Positions 1 through 12,023 of a stretch of 64,000 nt of DNA are shown piece by piece. Both the position numbers and the translations under genes were made by a program. The stretch is from Pelobates cultripes. Taxonomy: Eukaryota; Chordata; Amphibia; Anura; Pelobatidae. The notes beneath the pieces are model-generated. The model was not told the DNA's origin. It worked only from the letters and a program-made list of their open reading frames with translations, and did not search any database. Each line of letters opens with the position of its first letter. The stretch's first letter is position 1. The DNA lies in assembly GCA_933207985.1 (NCBI GenBank), contig OW240918.1, positions 21,577,531 through 21,641,530 on the forward strand, read 5' to 3'.

Positions 1-186
1 GGGGGGGGGAGGCAGCGGGAATCTTGGGTGAGTTCCCACACTTTTTTCCCCAGGACTTGACCCCTGCCTGTTGGCTACTGAGCTCTCCAGTACTATAGTT
101 ACTACAATGGATAGTAGAAGTTGTACAGTCCTTGTGTTCAGGGTCTTGAAATGGTCTATATATGTTTTTATACATGTAGGAATATG

Positions 187-224
<38 letters not shown>

Positions 225-237
225 AAAGGTCATTGGC
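1..237. other. unassigned sequence with TA repeat
   Basis: The window opens with a G run of about nine bases and otherwise unassigned sequence. A pure TA dinucleotide run lies at about 189-222. No gene or element end is visible before the DIRS-like left terminus near 238. Confidence 0.5.
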
Positions 238-240
238 CTG

Positions 241-330
241 AATTTGTGGGAGGAGTTTACCCTATATAAACTCTACCCCCTGCTTACCTATGCTGTTTCC
301 TGTTTGAGCAACATATTGCCACGGCAACCA
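241..330 (+). repeat. DIRS left terminal repeat with TATA-like promoter
   Basis: The 'cctatataaac' motif (261-271) is followed by a block that recurs at about 2477-2530. This agrees with the promoter-bearing left terminus of DIRS elements. The following 'attgccacggcaacc' is GC-richer than its surroundings and resembles an imperfect RFX X-box. Confidence 0.55.
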
Positions 331-349
331 GCACTTCCAGTTTCGGTCT

Positions 350-634
350 TTGCTGCCAGTTGTTCCAGCAGAATGGATGGTTTCTGCCTTCCATCCTGCA
401 GCTACCCCGACCCAGCCCTCAACGGCTACCCAGCCAGCAGCTCCACCAACCCGGCCTGCAGCTTCCCCGACCTGGACTCACCACCTCCAATCTGGCCCTA
501 GAAACTCCATACCGCAGATGCCGGCTTCCGGGCATGGGACACGGCACGCAAACGTGAGTACACGTGGGACCCCGCTCACGGTGTTCCCACGTTCGGGCTT
601 AAAAATGCGGGGCTGGGCTCTCAGCCAACACTAA
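350..634 (+). pseudogene. possible DIRS ORF1 (gag-like) fragment
   Basis: A 94-codon open frame directly downstream of the DIRS left terminus encodes a proline-, alanine- and threonine-rich peptide with no recognisable domain. DIRS elements carry a gag-like first ORF at this place, so position is the only support. Two other frames are open over the same GC-rich stretch, so this could be chance. The start is simply the first ATG of the frame. Confidence 0.3.
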
Positions 635-1559
635 GACAGCATACGATAGGACGTTGACTGTTTTCCGCAAATTTGGAGGGGAGTTTTACTTTTGGATAAT
701 TACTCTGTAACCGCAGGTGGTTCCCTTATTTACCACTATAATGTCTTAAAGCATAGAATTTAGTAGGGCTAACCATACAGATCTCTTAGCCATAATTTTA
801 CATAGTTAGTAAGAGATCCTCTATTTAACATATATAAATAATTGAGAATACAATATAAAATAAGGATTGTCTTTGAAGCAATAGTTTTGTCTTTTTGGAT
901 ATTTATTATATAAAAATATAAATATAAAATCCATTATAGCAGAGTTTATAAGATTAAACTAAATACTTGCAAATATCATTAATAGGTTAACATACCCTTC
1001 TGAACATGTAATCATGTCAGCCTCTCTGTCATTTTAAGATGGAGCAGCATCTGTCTCCAAGTCTCTCCTCTGTGTCTTAACATTTAAAAGTACACCTATT
1101 TATACCTTAGGTGTCTCCATTTTAGGGTTACCGTAGTTCAAATATGAAAAATTAACATTTCTTTTACTTTATTCATTTTAGGACCTCCCTTAACTTGGCA
1201 AAAATACAAGGCCATAACTAAAGGGTGCATACGTCATGGAAATTTTCCTGACTTAGTTCAAGATGACATCTTAAAGTCTGGACATCCTTATCTACTTAAG
1301 GTTACCACAGTATATTGTGTACTGAAAGAGTTTTAGCATAGCCTTGAAGCTTGTTTATGCATTATTGTTATTGTAATTCGTCTGGGACAAAATGGCGCAA
1401 ACATATTATGCACTGAGGTTATTGCTTAAAGAAACATCTATGAAAAACAATATGTTCCATTTCTAACCCCTTGTCAGTTTGCAAGATCTCTTAAAGACAA
1501 AGTGCACAGTTTAAGAAATACAACATTTAATTCTAAAACTTGTAATATTTGCGTTTGCC

Positions 1560-2346
1560 CATAACAACTCTATTGAGACCATGGTGGCTTTTGCCTCTTT
1601 TTGTCACTTACACCTCAAATTAGCACATAACACTATCAAAATGTATCTTACAGGTATACAGCACCACGTCCTCACTAGCTTTCCCAATCACTCACCTTTT
1701 CTTTCTTCATACCCCATTAAAACTATTCTTAAAGGTATCAACAAAATAGACTACCCATAGATGGACCCATATTCAGGAATATCTCGGATCTATTGGACAC
1801 AAACCCCTTTAACGCCCAGGCATCAAAGTAGCTATTTACATCACTTTCTACAGCTCCCTTAGACCCCGAGAGTTCACTGTGATCCGTCAATCTGATATCA
1901 GCACAAGTTTAAAATTATCGGACATGGTCAAACATGGTGACCATTACGTTATTTCTTTACATACATCTTAAACTAACCACACAAACTATCTTACTATAAT
2001 CCCTCTCATTCCAACACATAACCTCTGGTGTCCCGTAAAAACATTAGATTAATTTCTATACACACGCAACAGTCTCCCAGCTAACTCTCTCTTACTACTT
2101 CTTCACGGACATCCACTTACCACCTCCAAGTTCCTATTTCATGTTAGAACATTGCTGCTTAGATTGGGACATAACCCCGCCTCGTTTTCTGGTCACTCCT
2201 TCAAAATTGGTGTAGCTTCCACAGCCTCCAATACGGACACACCAGTCCATATCATTAAAAGAATGGGCAGATGGATATCCTCAAACACTTATACCCCGCA
2301 ACCTGAGAAAGAACTCAGGAAAGCTTTTAAATGTTTAGCATTATGA
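1560..2346 (+). pseudogene. DIRS tyrosine recombinase, frameshifted relic
   Basis: Reading through several frame changes gives a DIRS-type recombinase. Around 1,640-1,720 a run reads LTGIQHHVLTSFPNHSPFL, a typical N-terminal part of the domain. The last 64 codons (2152-2346) are open and contain the catalytic core: GHSFKIG, then IIKRMGRW, then the tyrosine region NTYTPQPEKEL, then the stop. DIRS/Ngaro recombinases normally have GHSFRIG, so the second catalytic arginine of the R-H-R-Y set is replaced by lysine here. Stops and shifts upstream make a functional product impossible. Confidence 0.75.
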
Positions 2347-2380
2347 GTTTGCATTAAGTGTATTTTCTGCTATATCTTTT

Positions 2381-2642
2381 TGCCCTCTTTATTACAGGCT
2401 TACCCATATGTTGGTTTCAGCACACCACTACCAACTTTCCCACTGTCCTCTATTTCCATATACAATTTAAGTTTTCCTTATATAAACACTACCTCCATGC
2501 TTATCCATGCCATTTCCTGTTTGAGCAATCCCACCCATCACTCCCTCTAATAACTTGCTATTATTATCACATTACCTCTGGTGGGCCCTCTTTATTACAG
2601 GCCTACCCGTACGTTGGTTTCGGCACACCACTACCAACCTTC
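2381..2642 (+). repeat. DIRS right terminal region, two direct repeat copies
   Basis: A block reading 'ttacaggcctacccgtacg' followed by 'ttggtttcggcacaccac' occurs at about 2392-2432 and again at 2595-2635, 203 bp apart. The same block follows the second DIRS fragment at 19,635. Between the two copies lies a repeat of the left-end TATA module. The arrangement fits the circular-junction and terminal-repeat structure of DIRS elements. Confidence 0.65.
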
Positions 2643-2660
2643 TATACATATATATAGTGA

Positions 2661-3183
2661 AACATTTTGTCCATGCCATGGTTGAGCAATTGCACTGCAA
2701 TATGTGGGCTCTGCATGTAATGTCCACTCTTGTATTATAGAGCTTGTGACATTACAATGTAATATGCGGATGTTGGTTGCCATTGAATGGTGGGTTCAGA
2801 ATGCTATATACACCCACTTATTGCTCTTTCCTGTGTAATTATACATATAATCACAGATATTTGCCTCTGTCCAGCAGCCAAATGCATAAAATATACTTAA
2901 AAAAAAAAAAAAAAAGTATGTGATGCTCTGTCTCTCTCTTACTGCTGCTGCTCCCACTGATGCATCTTGGGTCACTGGCCTGTAAGTTGTAACTTGTCTA
3001 CTTGCTTGTTAGTGCACCTACTGTACAGGTATGTACAATAATAATGATTATGACAATTATTTTTTGTATTTTATTATTTGACAGTTGATAGCTCTATGCT
3101 ACTAGATTGCTGTTTTTTTGACTCTGACTGCTCTATGACAGTTGAATTAGAAAGTCATCCATCAAAAGGGCTGTCAGTATAGG
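2661..3183. other. unassigned AT-rich sequence
   Basis: No gene or bounded element is seen. There is an A run of 18 at about 2899-2916. Confidence 0.5.
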
Positions 3184-4015
3184 CAGTGGTGGAACTAATG
3201 CAGATAGGGTCCTGCAGCAAGCAATTATTCCCCACCCCCCAAGCGCAAACATATTCTGCAGCGATGTAAGCATGGTTATTTATGGAGTATGTGTGTGTGA
3301 AATGAAGGTGTTTATTTGTATGTAGTGTTGGCATTTGATTGCAGGGGTGTGTTTGAATGTTGTGATGTATGCACATATACAAATATGTGGCCACAGCAAC
3401 AAAGAAACACACTAACACACAGATACACGCATGTACCAACACTGACACACTCAGATACCAACATATACCTACAAAGACATCATATGCACATATACAAACA
3501 TATACTTTCACAGAAACATACATTGACACACACAGATACACAAATATAAACAGATACGATACAAACATACCTACACAGGCACCTACACACACTGGCACAC
3601 ATACAAACATATACCCACACATATACACACATATACACGCACATACACAAAGACACATACCTTCATACACATACAGGCACATGCTCAGATACATATACAT
3701 ACCCACACATACACATACACACTGGCACACACACAGATACACATTGGCACAAACACACACACACACACAGAGAAACACACTGACACTTACAGATACACAC
3801 ACAGATACATATACCTACACATACACACTGGCACACACAGTCAGATACACACACATACCTAAACATACACACTGGCACACAAGAATTGCAATTTACTTAT
3901 TATTAACTACTCTACTGCTCCCATACCTTTTGGTTGCAGGGAGGTGACTTCCTGGGCTGGCTGCCACTGATGGGAGTCTTAAGCTGACTGTCTAAAGATA
4001 GTCACTTTCTCTCAG
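3184..4015. mobile_element. partial hAT-like element carrying a CA array
   Basis: The left side starts CAGTGGTGGAACTA, a common type of hAT terminus. The module right of the CA array (accttttggttgcagg, then gaggtgacttcctggg, then gatgggagtc) is homologous to the module right of the CA array in the complete hAT element at 14,848-16,081. No matching right inverted repeat or 8-bp target duplication was found, so this copy is truncated or too diverged to bound. Confidence 0.45.
3395..3880. repeat. CA-rich degenerate minisatellite
   Basis: About 490 bp of CA-rich sequence is built from irregular units such as 'cacactggcacacacacaga' and 'tacacacatatac'. Long open frames on both strands here (for example 3155-3802 minus and 3369-3947 plus) arise from the repeat and are not genes. 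Confidence 0.85.
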
Positions 4016-4119
4016 CACTCTCTACACATATTAAAGGTGCCTCCAATGAGACCTGCCTTGGTGGGACCTGTCTGGATTCCCCCAGCATCGCCGATACCGC
4101 AGGGGTTCGTTCAGGCTCT

Positions 4120-4790
4120 TAGTGGGCCACAGGATCCATATAAAAATGGAATAAAATTCCAAGGACTGGATATTTAAAATTAAAAAAAGTACTTTATTCA
4201 ACCCTATGGGAAATGTGTACATACAACTGCTTAATTTCTCCCTTTTCCCCATACCTTATTTAAAATAAAAAAAGTACTTTATTCAACCCTATGGGAAATG
4301 TGTACTGATCCGAATGATACATACAACTGCTTAATTTCTCCCTTTTCCCCATACCTTATGCTGGCCGCCCTTAGTCAACATGACAGCTAATGATTTTCCT
4401 GCCTACGTCACTTCCTGGTGACAGCATTCATCTACATCATCAAAAGGAACCAATGTATACAATAATTGTGTCACTTCCGGTGCAACGCCGGACTCGACGA
4501 CCCGGAAGTGACCTAAACCGAACACCTGAATTCACTGATTGAATATGACAGCCTATATAATCTGATATTTGGACTTATGAGTCATTCACTTTTGAGAGAC
4601 CAATGGTGAAACGCATAAAGTGAGGATCTGAAACCAGAGACTACTCAATTCCATTGTGGATTGGTACTTTTTATCTAATTTTATCATTTTTTTATATATC
4701 TTGTTAAATAAAGTACTTTTCTTTTTTTAAATATCCCGTCCTTGGAATTTTATTTCATTTTTATATTGGCTCCCTGGATATTCGGTATAT
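4120..4790. mobile_element. inverted-repeat (foldback) element with internal tandem duplication
   Basis: The left arm (about 4127-4200) and right arm (about 4702-4781) are inverted copies; both contain 'aaagtacttt' and the complement of 'gtccttggaattttat'. Inside, about 85-100 bp is tandemly duplicated (about 4171-4256 and 4257-4359); the two units differ mainly by a 13-15 bp insertion near 'tgatccgaatgat'. The centre carries 'ggtgaaacgcataaag', a motif type also seen in other inverted-repeat elements of this window (35.1 kb, 44.8 kb, 62.9 kb). No transposase is seen. The superfamily is not assigned. Confidence 0.6.
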
Positions 4791-6416
4791 CCATAGGTGG
4801 GGATCATTCCATCCAAGTCTGATTATACCAGAGAATTATACCATTGGAGTTCTCTTTGTTTATATCTCCCTATATATACACCTACCTGGACCAAGACTCC
4901 TGGATCTCACCAAGGTATCCCTAGACTGGGAATATGCTGTCTACGCCTATAGAAATAGAGCTATATTGGCTCTAGAAAATGTGATTGTTCCATTGGCATT
5001 ACTAATATTATCTGCATATATTATCTGACTGAAATTTCATTGTGCGGGAATGACCTTGTAAGGCCTCCCATGCTATACAAGCTCATTATGTGTGCATTTT
5101 TTTTGGTTGATTTTCTAATTAAAATAATAGATTTTTATCTAGCCTTTTGATGGGCTGAATAAAGAAAATTTAATAAAAATATATGTCTAATGTTAAGTAT
5201 CATTTTTTTTTTGCAGATGTTAGTTTTATTGCCCTCTTTTTAGCTGCCCAGTCACTAGTGTTTTATTAGAGCAAGCGGTACTGGCTGCACACTGGTTAGC
5301 ACACATGTCCTCACATACACTATCGAGTTTTTAAACTATTTGCCTGTTGGCAACTACTGTCACCAGTTGTAAAATTGTTAACCCCTAATACCAAAAAAAC
5401 TAGCCACTTGGATTTCATTTGCTTTGGAATTAGTTCATGTGTCTGCTTGGAGTTTAGTTTGTCAGCAAAATCAGCTATCGACCCAGATTCGGCCAAGTCA
5501 CAATTCTTATGATACCGATTCTCCACACCTATAGATTATGTCCTGGTTTCAAGATACAGAGTTAAGCAAAACTAAGCTGAACATTTTCAAATGAGTTTCT
5601 CAAGTTGTAAAAAGTTTAAATTCAAAGTGAGACCAATATGTATGCGGTAATAGCAGGCGTTCATTTACCAAAATCCGGGTGTCCTTATTCTACACTGGAT
5701 GGTATCATTCTTTGGTGGATGGTATAATTCTTTGCTTTTTGTGACCAAATAATAATTAAATAAAAAAAATCTAAATCCAAATTTCTAATTTTTCTTTTCT
5801 TTTGTGTTAGGAAACTGTATAACTTCCTATTTGTAAGAATAAAAAAAATAAAATTAAGTATTTAAAACTCCTTGTTTAGTGACCGAACTCCAGAACGTAA
5901 CCCATAACTAAATTGATTCACTTACAATGCTTACAATGCTTGTTATTTTTTATATATTTTTATTTTTTATGACTGAAACATATTCTGTATGTTTTAAGTG
6001 CTTAATAGATGAGCAGCATATATTAGTAAATTAATTAGTGACCTACATTGATTGGTCTCTTTGTTGCCAGCTATAAATTTCTATTAGAATTGAGCATAAT
6101 GACAAAACAGTATGTCATATATTTTTTGTAATTGAAATCCACATACTTATGTAATCATCATTGCTATCGATCCAAACCAACCGGCAATCCTTCAGCTTAG
6201 GCGTGCATATAAACACACCTAATTAAACATACATGTCAAGTGTATTACATTATAGCTACGTTGATGTTATTTTACTATATAGAGGGACATTCTTTCATTT
6301 TAAAGGTCCATCATAAGACACCAAATATTCCGATCACAAATATAATGTATGTTAACTGTTTATTGCTTCATAAAAGGATTAACCCAACCCTCTTTTCTGT
6401 TTATCTTAATTTAGCC
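4791..6416. other. unassigned AT-rich sequence
   Basis: No repeat boundary, RNA gene or coding frame of interest is recognised. The open frames at 5320-5526 (minus) and 6240-6449 (plus) have no recognisable protein features. Confidence 0.5.
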
Positions 6417-6454
6417 TTAAAAGGACACTCCAGGATCCTAAAGCACTGAGGTGC
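6417..6454. repeat. TTAA-element terminal fragment
   Basis: The sequence TTAAAAGGACACTCCAGG is a typical end of the anuran TTAA/T2-like element class. It abuts another complete element on the right. It may be the left end of an outer element ending at 7,644, but the two ends match poorly. Confidence 0.4.
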
Positions 6455-6948
6455 TTAAAGGACCACTATAGGCACCAAGACTACTTCAGCTTAGTGAAGT
6501 GGTCTGGGTGCCTGGTCCATCTAGGATTAACCATTTCTTCTATAAACATAGCAGTTTCAGAGAAACTACTATGTTTACACTGAGGGTTAATCCAGCCTCT
6601 AGTGGCTGTCTCGTTGACAGCCGCTAGAGGCGCTCCCACGCTTCTCACTGTGATTTTCACAGTGAGACAACGCCAGCGTCCAAAGGAAAGCATTGAAAAT
6701 GCTTTCCTATGGACTGGCTGTATGCGTGCGCGGCTCCTGCCGCGCATGCACATTCAGCCGATGACGGCGATATGGAGGAGGAGAGGAGGAGGAGAGTTCC
6801 CCGCCGGCACTGGAGAAAAAGGTAAATTTAACCCCTTCTACCCCTAGAGCCCCCGGCGGGAGGGGGGCCCTGAGGGTGGAGGCACACTCAGGGCACTATA
6901 GTGCCAGGAAAACAAGTATGTTTTCCTGGTACTATAGTGGTCCTTTAA
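6455..6948. mobile_element. TTAA-flanked MITE (T2/Kolobok-like)
   Basis: The element is bounded by TTAA on both sides. The left end reads TTAAAGGACCACTATAGG and the right end is the inverse of TTAAAGGACCACTATAGTACC, a near-perfect terminal inverted repeat. The interior is GC-rich and contains secondary hairpins, for example around 'cctctagtggctgtc' against 'gacagccgctagagg' and 'cacagtgag'. The small open frames here (6481-6753 minus, 6602-6847 plus) come from the hairpins. No transposase is encoded. Confidence 0.8.
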
Positions 6949-7024
6949 CCCCTTAAGGACCAAACTTCTGGAATAAAAGTTAATCATGACATGTCACACA
7001 TGTCATGTGTCCTTAAGGGGTTAA
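6945..7024. mobile_element. 80-bp palindromic TTAA mini-element
   Basis: It starts TTAACCCCTTAAGGACC and ends with the inverse GTCCTTAAGGGGTTAA, and includes an internal 'acatgtcacacatgt' palindrome. Its left TTAA is the same four bases as the right TTAA of the preceding MITE, so one element inserted exactly at the other's target site. Confidence 0.75.
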
Positions 7025-7644
7025 TATGTGAGGAGTGTGTCCTCTTTTTATATTTTACAAAAAGTGTAGGTCTCAATAGAAATTGGCACTTTTATACGTT
7101 AACCTTGTTTTACTGCTCTTGACTGTCAATCAGACAACCGGTCCTGTTACTTCCTGGTTTGGTTAGCTCAGTGGAGATAAACTCAAGAGGTAGCAATTTC
7201 CCAGAGCAGCTACCTTGAAAAGACTACTCATTGAGCTGCATTAGGAAATCTGAGATTGGACAGCCACAGAATATCTCGGCTGGGTTGGAAGGGTATGGCT
7301 TACAAAGGTTTTCAAGCAAAAGATCTGCAACTTTTGCAAGTTGTTTTTACATATGTGAGTATATGTTTTATAACATGAATCCCCCACTGTGCCAAGGTCT
7401 CTGAGAATCACTCCCCACCTACGTCAATGTCAGAATCGCGTCTCTGGTTTCCTGTCCGAGGCAAATGTCCAAGTATTCTTGGACATTGGACGCAAGCGCC
7501 ATGAGCAACCAATTAACTTTTTCTGGGCGGAAACTCATTCTGGCCTTAGCTAGCATACAGCTAAAGCGCTACTATTTCTGTATAGGCAGCATTTCAAGCT
7601 GAAAAAAAGCAGAAGTGGTCATGGTGGTTGGCGTAACCCTTTAA
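7025..7644. other. probable TTAA-element remnant
   Basis: The segment ends in the inverse of TTAAAGGGTTACGCCAACC, a typical T2-like end, at 7,641-7,644. It could be the right part of an outer element that begins at 6,417 and was split by the two elements between. No coding sequence is seen. Confidence 0.35.
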
Positions 7645-7960
7645 TCACAATGGAAATGGAAAATAGTGAACTTTAGTAGAATAACATAGATTTAGGTTTT
7701 TATAATGTATTGAAAAAATGAAAAAAGCACACATTTACAAATTCTAAAATTTGTTTATATTTAAGTTCATGAATTTAGAGATGGATCTCTTTAAATCTTT
7801 ATATCAAGATATCTATAGGACCAAAAGATGCCATGTGCAATGTCTATTGATGCTACATAGAGCTTTCATTTTTTTCAAGCATAGTGCAGCCTGAGCACCC
7901 CAGGCCATTCTTCTCTTAATGGAAGTAGTAACAAACTAAACATTGCCCTGTTTCCATTTA
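7645..7960. other. unassigned sequence
   Basis: Nothing recognisable apart from AT-rich unique-looking DNA. Confidence 0.5.
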
Positions 7961-7965
7961 ACTGG

Positions 7966-8110
7966 TTAGGTGAGCTAGCTCATCTGGTTAATGCATCATC
8001 TACTGTACCTGTTCTAAACTCAGGGCTCCAGGTTTAAATGCATCTCAGTTCAGATTTGTGTCTTTCTGAAGCCAATTAAATTAACATGAGTCAGTTCTTA
8101 ATTAGAACAT
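7966..8110 (+). repeat. tRNA-derived SINE, copy 1
   Basis: A tRNA-like head is visible: an A-box-like 'tagctcatctggttaatgc' (7977-7995) and a B-box-like 'ggtttaaatgc' about 40 bases downstream. The head lacks a clean acceptor stem, so it is not a functional tRNA. A related copy lies on the minus strand at 20,856-20,936. Confidence 0.5.
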
Positions 8111-9390
8111 TTATCTTTCTCTCTCATTGGTAGAAATTCACTGCAATGACTTTGCACTGGGGCTCGTTTGTCTAATGATGCATTTGCACAAATGCTTCTT
8201 CGGGGACACTCTCCAGAGTCCCCAGAAACAGGGTGCTAAAGGAAAACAACTGTGAAACTAAGACCATTGGAAGTGTTGGAAGGTGTGTGAAAAAAATACT
8301 GATATCTTAAGAAGTAATTGAAATGACTCTGTTTTAGTTGATTTCAATGACAGATGTGTCTAAGCACTAGCCATCGTACTATGTTACTTACCAATGTTAT
8401 TCTATAATAATGCTTTGTATTCAAGCAGAGCCATATTAAGCAATCTTCTCAATAGTCTAAATATTTATTAGGAAAATGAGAGATGATAAAATGACTGTGG
8501 CAGAAGAAGGGTTGATGTAATTTAGTTAATAAATCATGATAAATATTAGTATCACGGTAGTATATAATCCATTTACCAGCAATAACAAAATACATTATGT
8601 AAATATTTTTTTTGTTTTAAATGTTTCTTTTACAAAGGGATTTTACAAGAGAAAAAAAAAAAGCTAAGTTTAATAAACACTGTATGTCCTCGTTTTGCTA
8701 TTCACTGAACAAGTATGTTTTTGGTTTTCAACTTATTTTGGCCATTAATACAGACTTAAAGTCTCCTCCTCGCAGCAAAATAGAAGCTTTAAGTGCATTT
8801 TCTCTTTTTTAACATTTGCCTTCAGGCAAAAAATGCACAGACTGACCTTGGCTTTACACAAACCCTAGTTGTACTAAATGTAACGAGTCTTGTATGTTTT
8901 AAGAAACATTTTTTTTTATACTGTCAGGGATGGAACAGAGCTGTTTGAAGTCTGTACGCTGGACATAGATAATGGTGCATCTTGAGACTATTGTCATTCT
9001 TGTCAATAATATGGCCTAAGGGGACATTCAACAAAGCTACCTTTTTTGAATCACCATTTTTCTCTGTCTTACCAAGACATCTATAAACCTCTGGTTGGCT
9101 GGGTCACTTTATTTTATTCTGATGCGCCTGCGATGATAGCATCATGTCTATAAAAGCAAAATAAATAAAATAACACTTGACAGATGTACAATATGGACTT
9201 ATCTCGTTTACAAAGAGCTCAGTTTTTATTTATAAGAACTTTGAATAAATGCTTTTCTTGTTATAGAATTCAACATTTCTGTTGAATGATTACTTATCTC
9301 ACAACATTATGCAATTCATATAACTTGTGATTTTAAATAAAAGTGAATAGTTTGATATGTTGATAAAAGAATACAAATAATTATAAAAAT
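8111..9390. other. unassigned sequence
   Basis: No element ends or coding features are recognised. The sequence is AT-rich and looks single-copy. Confidence 0.5.
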
Positions 9391-9394
9391 TGTG

Positions 9395-9773
9395 TATGTA
9401 TATATATATATATATACTACATAGACAGACAGACAGACCAATAGATAGATACTGTATAGATAGATAGATAGATTGATACTGTATAGATAGATAGATAGAT
9501 AGATACTGTATAGATAGATAGATAGATTGATTGATTGATACTGTATAGATAGATAGATAGATTGATACTGTATAGATAGATAGATAGATAGATTGATAGA
9601 TAGACAGATGATAGATTGATACTTTATAGATATATAGATAGATAGATATATAGATAGATAGATATATAGATAGATAGATAGATAGATACTGTATAGATAG
9701 ATATATATATATATATATACTGTATAGATATGTACTAGATAGATAGATAGACAGACAGACAGATAGATACTGT

Positions 9774-9811
<38 letters not shown>

Positions 9812-9951
9812 TGATACTGTATAGATAGATAGATAGATACTAGATAGATAGATTGATACTGTATAGATAGATAGATAGATAGATAGATATATAGATAGAT
9901 TGATACTGTATAGATAGATAGATAGATACTAGATAGATAGATTGATACTGT

Positions 9952-9984
<33 letters not shown>

Positions 9985-9985
9985 T
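9395..9985 (+). repeat. GATA/GACA microsatellite block
   Basis: After a short TA run (9395-9415), about 570 bp consists of GATA tetranucleotides with GACA patches and a higher-order 'gatactgtatagatagata' interruption that recurs about ten times every 30-70 bp. The minus-strand frame at 9840-10139 partly reads through it and is not a gene. Confidence 0.95.
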
Positions 9986-11747
9986 GGATATAACTTATAA
10001 CAAAAAGCACAGTATTTGTGTTTTCCATGCTTCTTAAAGTCATCCTGATGCTGTGCAAATTTTGCATGCTATTCACAGTTGGTAGTAAAGTCCACACAGG
10101 TGTTAAACATAATTTAGGGTTTGTTTTCTTGAACGACACAAAAGTTCATGACTTTAAGAAAAAAATCTACTACAAAGTTGGTTTCTGACTTTTGGATAAA
10201 ACAATATATGGATTTTGCACACTGTACAATATAGCACTATTGCTCTGCTATGTGCAATGTGGCTGCTATGTATAGTGTTAAGCAGTGAAAATTAAAATAT
10301 TTCTTAATTACAAGTCATGGCATGCTTGCTGGTCACAGTGGAATAAGAACTGAAGCTAAAATGATGATACTGGTAACATACGGTATATCACAAAGAATTC
10401 ACTATTTGTTAATCTCCCAAATTATCCTGTTGGTTCAACTGTTTAGAGCCAACTCATTCTGATCCACAACCCAATATTACAGCTAGCTCTATCTATATAA
10501 GATATATAGAGAAATGACTTATAACTTAATTAAAACAGTGTCAGTAATTTCACAGCCCTTGCAATTGTGCAAACCAGGAAAAAAAAAAACTCAGCTATAT
10601 TTTTCATTTGAATATTTTGGCCTGGGATTTGAAATTCACTTCAAATTACCAGCAGTTCACACCTTAGTGAATGACCCTGTAACCTATGTCTACATTGCAG
10701 CTGTTTTGATGGGATTAAATGACGTCTGTCACCAATGCGTAGTTAAACAGAGAGCTTTCTTAAAATCTATGGAACGGTTTGTGTTAGCATGTTTCTGTTC
10801 ATTAACCTGGACTCTAAATATGGTTTGAAGTTTAATGTAAATGTTATATTTCTGTGGGTTTTTGGAATGAAAGGCTGCTTTTTTTATATATACTCACTTA
10901 AATTCACCACAAGCACTTGGCTCGAAAACTTAACGCCATGGCATGTGTTTTTTAACAATCCTTAAACTTTCCAGAACAATCCTCCAAAAAACAAAGATCA
11001 CGCCGTTTACTTTGAACTGACGTTGTTTATCCCCCAACATTTACAGAGCTAAACAGGAAAATCTTTGAAACAAGAACAATTGCATTTGATTCTTGATATG
11101 TCTTGGCAACTAATCACGTCTTCTTCCAAGCCTCGAGCCCCTAACACACAAATACTTGACATAAGAAAATATAGATCTATAAAACTAGCATGCACTTAAT
11201 AATGCCAAAATGTGTTAAATAAGTTATACGTGCACAAAGAGTACAGTTAAAGGCCTTTTTATCTTCATGCCTATTACTGAAATATAAGGGTACATTGATC
11301 GTTCACATATATATTTGTTTTATTCAGCAACAATATTAAAAATAGACCCAAGGGCTTAGTTGATTGCTAGAAAAATAAGCTGCGTTTTTCTTCTTATTTC
11401 TGTGTTTTAAGTTTAATAAGTTACAAGCCACATGGCAGATTGCATCTACTAAAAGAACCGAGGGAGGTTAAGCATTTGTAGAGAGAGTTTAGGGCTTTCT
11501 GAATGATGGGAATTTTAAAATTATTCAGATTTTTAGGGTGCTACTCACACAGGTTTTTTTTTAGCCCCGTGCACTTGTTACATTTTAGCTTCACTCTGCT
11601 ACATGTTTGTATGGGAATAGATCTTAAAGATTGTCATGTTTAATAGGTGTCACTGAGTAATAATCTCCTGTAATTTTGTATTTTTTTCTGCCAATGATTA
11701 AATACTTCAGTAACAATCAAATAGAGTGATATTTTTCCTTTGTAATA
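9986..11747. other. unassigned, mostly unique-looking sequence
   Basis: No transposon end is seen. A 104-codon open frame (10514-10828, plus) has no recognisable domain or splice context. The stretch 10,600-10,830 has less low-complexity sequence than its neighbours. Confidence 0.4.
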
Positions 11748-12023
11748 TTAACCCCTTAAGGACTGAGCCAAATGTACACTTTGTGTTTAAAACAAAATGT
11801 AAGCAAAAACTTGAATTTGCGCTATATGTCTGTTCAGGCGTAATTCGCCTCTTTCATATTATGTGCACTCACACTTATTTTATAACATTTTATTCAGGGG
11901 AAACAGGGCATTCATTTAACATCAAATATTTAGGTATGAAACATAATTTAATATGAATAAAATATTTAAAAATGTGAGAAAATAAGTTTTTAGTTCTACA
12001 TGACATTTTAACTGTGAATGTCA

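Larger units (their letters stand above)
238..2660 (+). mobile_element. decayed DIRS-type retrotransposon, copy 1
   Basis: The left part (about 241-310) and the right part (about 2477-2530) share a module: a TATA-like 'tatataaac' followed by 'atgctgtttcctgtttgagcaa' or close variants. The right end also carries two copies of a 'cctacccgtacgttggtttc' module, the usual DIRS pattern of split terminal repeats. Between them lies a plus-strand tyrosine recombinase relic. Frame breaks are numerous and most of the RT/RNase H part is missing or unrecognisable, so the copy is dead and internally deleted. The boundaries are approximate. Confidence 0.75.

Noticed and set aside
313..328. Second X-box-like site 'attgccacggcaacc' in the DIRS left terminus
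   Set aside because: One half-site is imperfect and there is no second line of support.
3155..3802. 215-codon minus-strand frame rich in Cys and Val (and the plus-strand frame at 3369-3947)
   Set aside because: The frame is a reading of the CA-rich array. All such frames share the CVCVCV or HTHTHT pattern and have no domain.
10514..10828. 104-codon plus-strand frame
   Set aside because: No recognisable domain, no splice context and no codon-bias signal that I can judge; treated as chance.
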